Source of the DNA: Microvirga ossetica
GTDB lineage: Bacteria; Pseudomonadota; Alphaproteobacteria; Rhizobiales; Beijerinckiaceae
Direction: 5' to 3'
Length of the DNA: 64,000 nucleotides
Assembly (NCBI RefSeq): GCF_002741015.1
Contig: NZ_CP016619.1
Coordinates: 62,001 to 126,000, forward strand
Shown: piece after piece, positions 63,230-64,000 of the stretch
Layout of the letters: each line of letters opens with the position of its first letter
How positions within the stretch are numbered: the first letter of the stretch is position 1
Made by a program: the position numbers and the translations under genes
Notes under the pieces: generated by a model
Databases searched by the model: none
Told to the model about the DNA's origin: nothing
Seen by the model: the letters and a program-made list of their open reading frames with translations, nothing else

Positions 63230-64000
63230 TCAGCTTCTCCGAAAGCGCGGGTCGATCAGCCGATAAGCGAAGTCGACGAGCATATTGGTGATGATGACTG
63301 AAAATGTCATGAGGATCAGACAGCCCTGTACCACAGGGTAGTCGCGAATTCCGATCGACCTGATCAACAGTTGTCCCACGCCAGGCCAATTAAACACTGT
63401 TTCTACGATCACTGCGCCACCGAGAAGATGGCCGAGTTGGATGCCGCCAACCGTCACTACCGGAATCAACGCGTTGCGGAAGACGTGTCGGCGCAGGATG
63501 GATCCCTGCGGCAGCCCACGAGCACGAGCCATCGTGATGTAGGGTGCCCGTAGAACATTGATCGTTTCAGTCGACATGAGCCGCAGGTTCACGGCAATGA
63601 GCGGCAACGCAAGCGTTACGGTCGGCATGATGAGCGCCCAAGCGCTTTCTGCACCACCACTGGGAAGCCACCGGAGCAGGCGCGAGAAAACAAGGATCAT
63701 CACGATGCCTGTCCAGAACTCCGGCAATGATAGCGCAACCAGTGCGGCCGCGTTCGTCGCGTGATCTGCTGATCGCCCTTTGCGAAGCGCCGAGTAAATG
63801 CCGAGCGGCAACGCTAAGGCGATCACGAGAAGCATCGTGGATGTGGCTAAAAGCAATGTCGTGGGTAGATGGGACAGCACAAGTTCTCTAACAGGAGTGC
63901 CTTGTGCAATTGATTGCCCAAAGTCGAGCGTGGCAGCCTTGCCGAGGTAGAATACAAGCTGCTGCCAAATCGGGAGGTCTAGCCCATAGGCCTGACGCGC
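63230..64000 (-). CDS. Dipeptide-type ABC permease (DppB-like), N-terminus outside window
   Basis: The frame is open from the end of the window, so the first part of the protein is missing. The visible 256 residues include GLDLPIWQQLVYYLGKAATL (an exported-loop pattern of DppB proteins), six hydrophobic helices, and the EAA loop APYITMARARGLPQGSILRR followed by HVFRNALIPVVTVGG. It is the upstream partner of the DppC-like gene. Binding-protein and ATPase genes, if present, lie outside the window. Confidence 0.9.
   Translation of the reverse strand, partial: ARQAYGLDLPIWQQLVFYLGKAATLDFGQSIAQGTPVRELVLSHLPTTLLLATSTMLLVIALALPLGIYSALRKGRSADHATNAAALVALSLPEFWTGIVMILVFSRLLRWLPSGGAESAWALIMPTVTLALPLIAVNLRLMSTETINVLRAPYITMARARGLPQGSILRRHVFRNALIPVVTVGGIQLGHLLGGAVIVETVFNWPGVGQLLIRSIGIRDYPVVQGCLILMTFSVIITNMLVDFAYRLIDPRFRRS

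Overview
The window is high-GC DNA with the look of an alphaproteobacterium, most likely a member of the Hyphomicrobiales near Microvirga, Methylobacterium or Bosea. This is inferred from gene families only: a NepR-like anti-sigma protein beside a receiver, adenylate cyclase-TPR proteins, a PRC-barrel protein, DUF892, DUF6064 and DUF1194. No rRNA, tRNA or CRISPR array was seen. The many insertion sequences and decayed genes suggest an accessory or plasmid-like region; this cannot be proven from the window.

Layout. 1-10 kb: a small stress-response-like cluster (DUF1772 membrane protein, receiver, NepR-like), a TauE/SafE exporter, a BI-1 family protein, a secreted CnaB-like plus single-CXXCH protein, DUF6064, and an adenylate cyclase-TPR protein, mixed with remnants of a flavin monooxygenase, a sugar dehydrogenase, an aldo/keto reductase and IS630. 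10-18 kb: broken DUF892 and zinc-peptidase genes, a large PAS histidine kinase, a PRC-barrel protein and a second cyclase-TPR paralogue. 18-29 kb: amino-acid metabolism. It has an ornithine cyclodeaminase-like remnant, a putrescine-oxidase-like flavoprotein split by a clean IS3 insertion, a multicopper oxidase remnant, and then an intact five-gene run (DadA-like oxidase, class V PLP enzyme, GNAT, aspartate ammonia-lyase, alanine dehydrogenase). 29-34 kb: IS110, a cytochrome c, and remnants of ChrA, LysR, a receiver and ISL3.

34.0-36.9 kb holds an unusual two-gene unit: a small protein resembling the tyrosinase caddie MelC1, translationally coupled to a type-3 copper tyrosinase fused to a von Willebrand factor A domain. 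It is followed by an amino-acid-type periplasmic binding protein and a DUF1194 protein. 39.5-43.8 kb is a nested pair (IS21 inside IS1182). 43.8-44.9 kb holds two miniature elements with Tn3-like 38-bp ends around an IclR fragment. 45-53 kb is a polymorphic-toxin locus: a 2549-residue SpvB/RHS protein ending in a HYD1-type ADP-ribosyltransferase-like domain, followed by an overlapping DUF6881 immunity candidate.

53.4-61.2 kb: an NTF2-like protein, then a GNAT gene broken by a Tn3-family element. The Tn3 transposase gene is itself split by a 3.5-kb element with two overlapping tyrosine recombinases (Tn554/BIM-like). Removing that insert restores a 991-codon transposase. The window ends in a dipeptide-type ABC permease pair with a 2-hydroxyacid dehydrogenase.

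Several insertion calls are supported by arithmetic: removing each insert and one target copy restores an open frame of normal family length (IS3 in the flavoprotein, IS21 in IS1182, the recombinase pair in tnpA).
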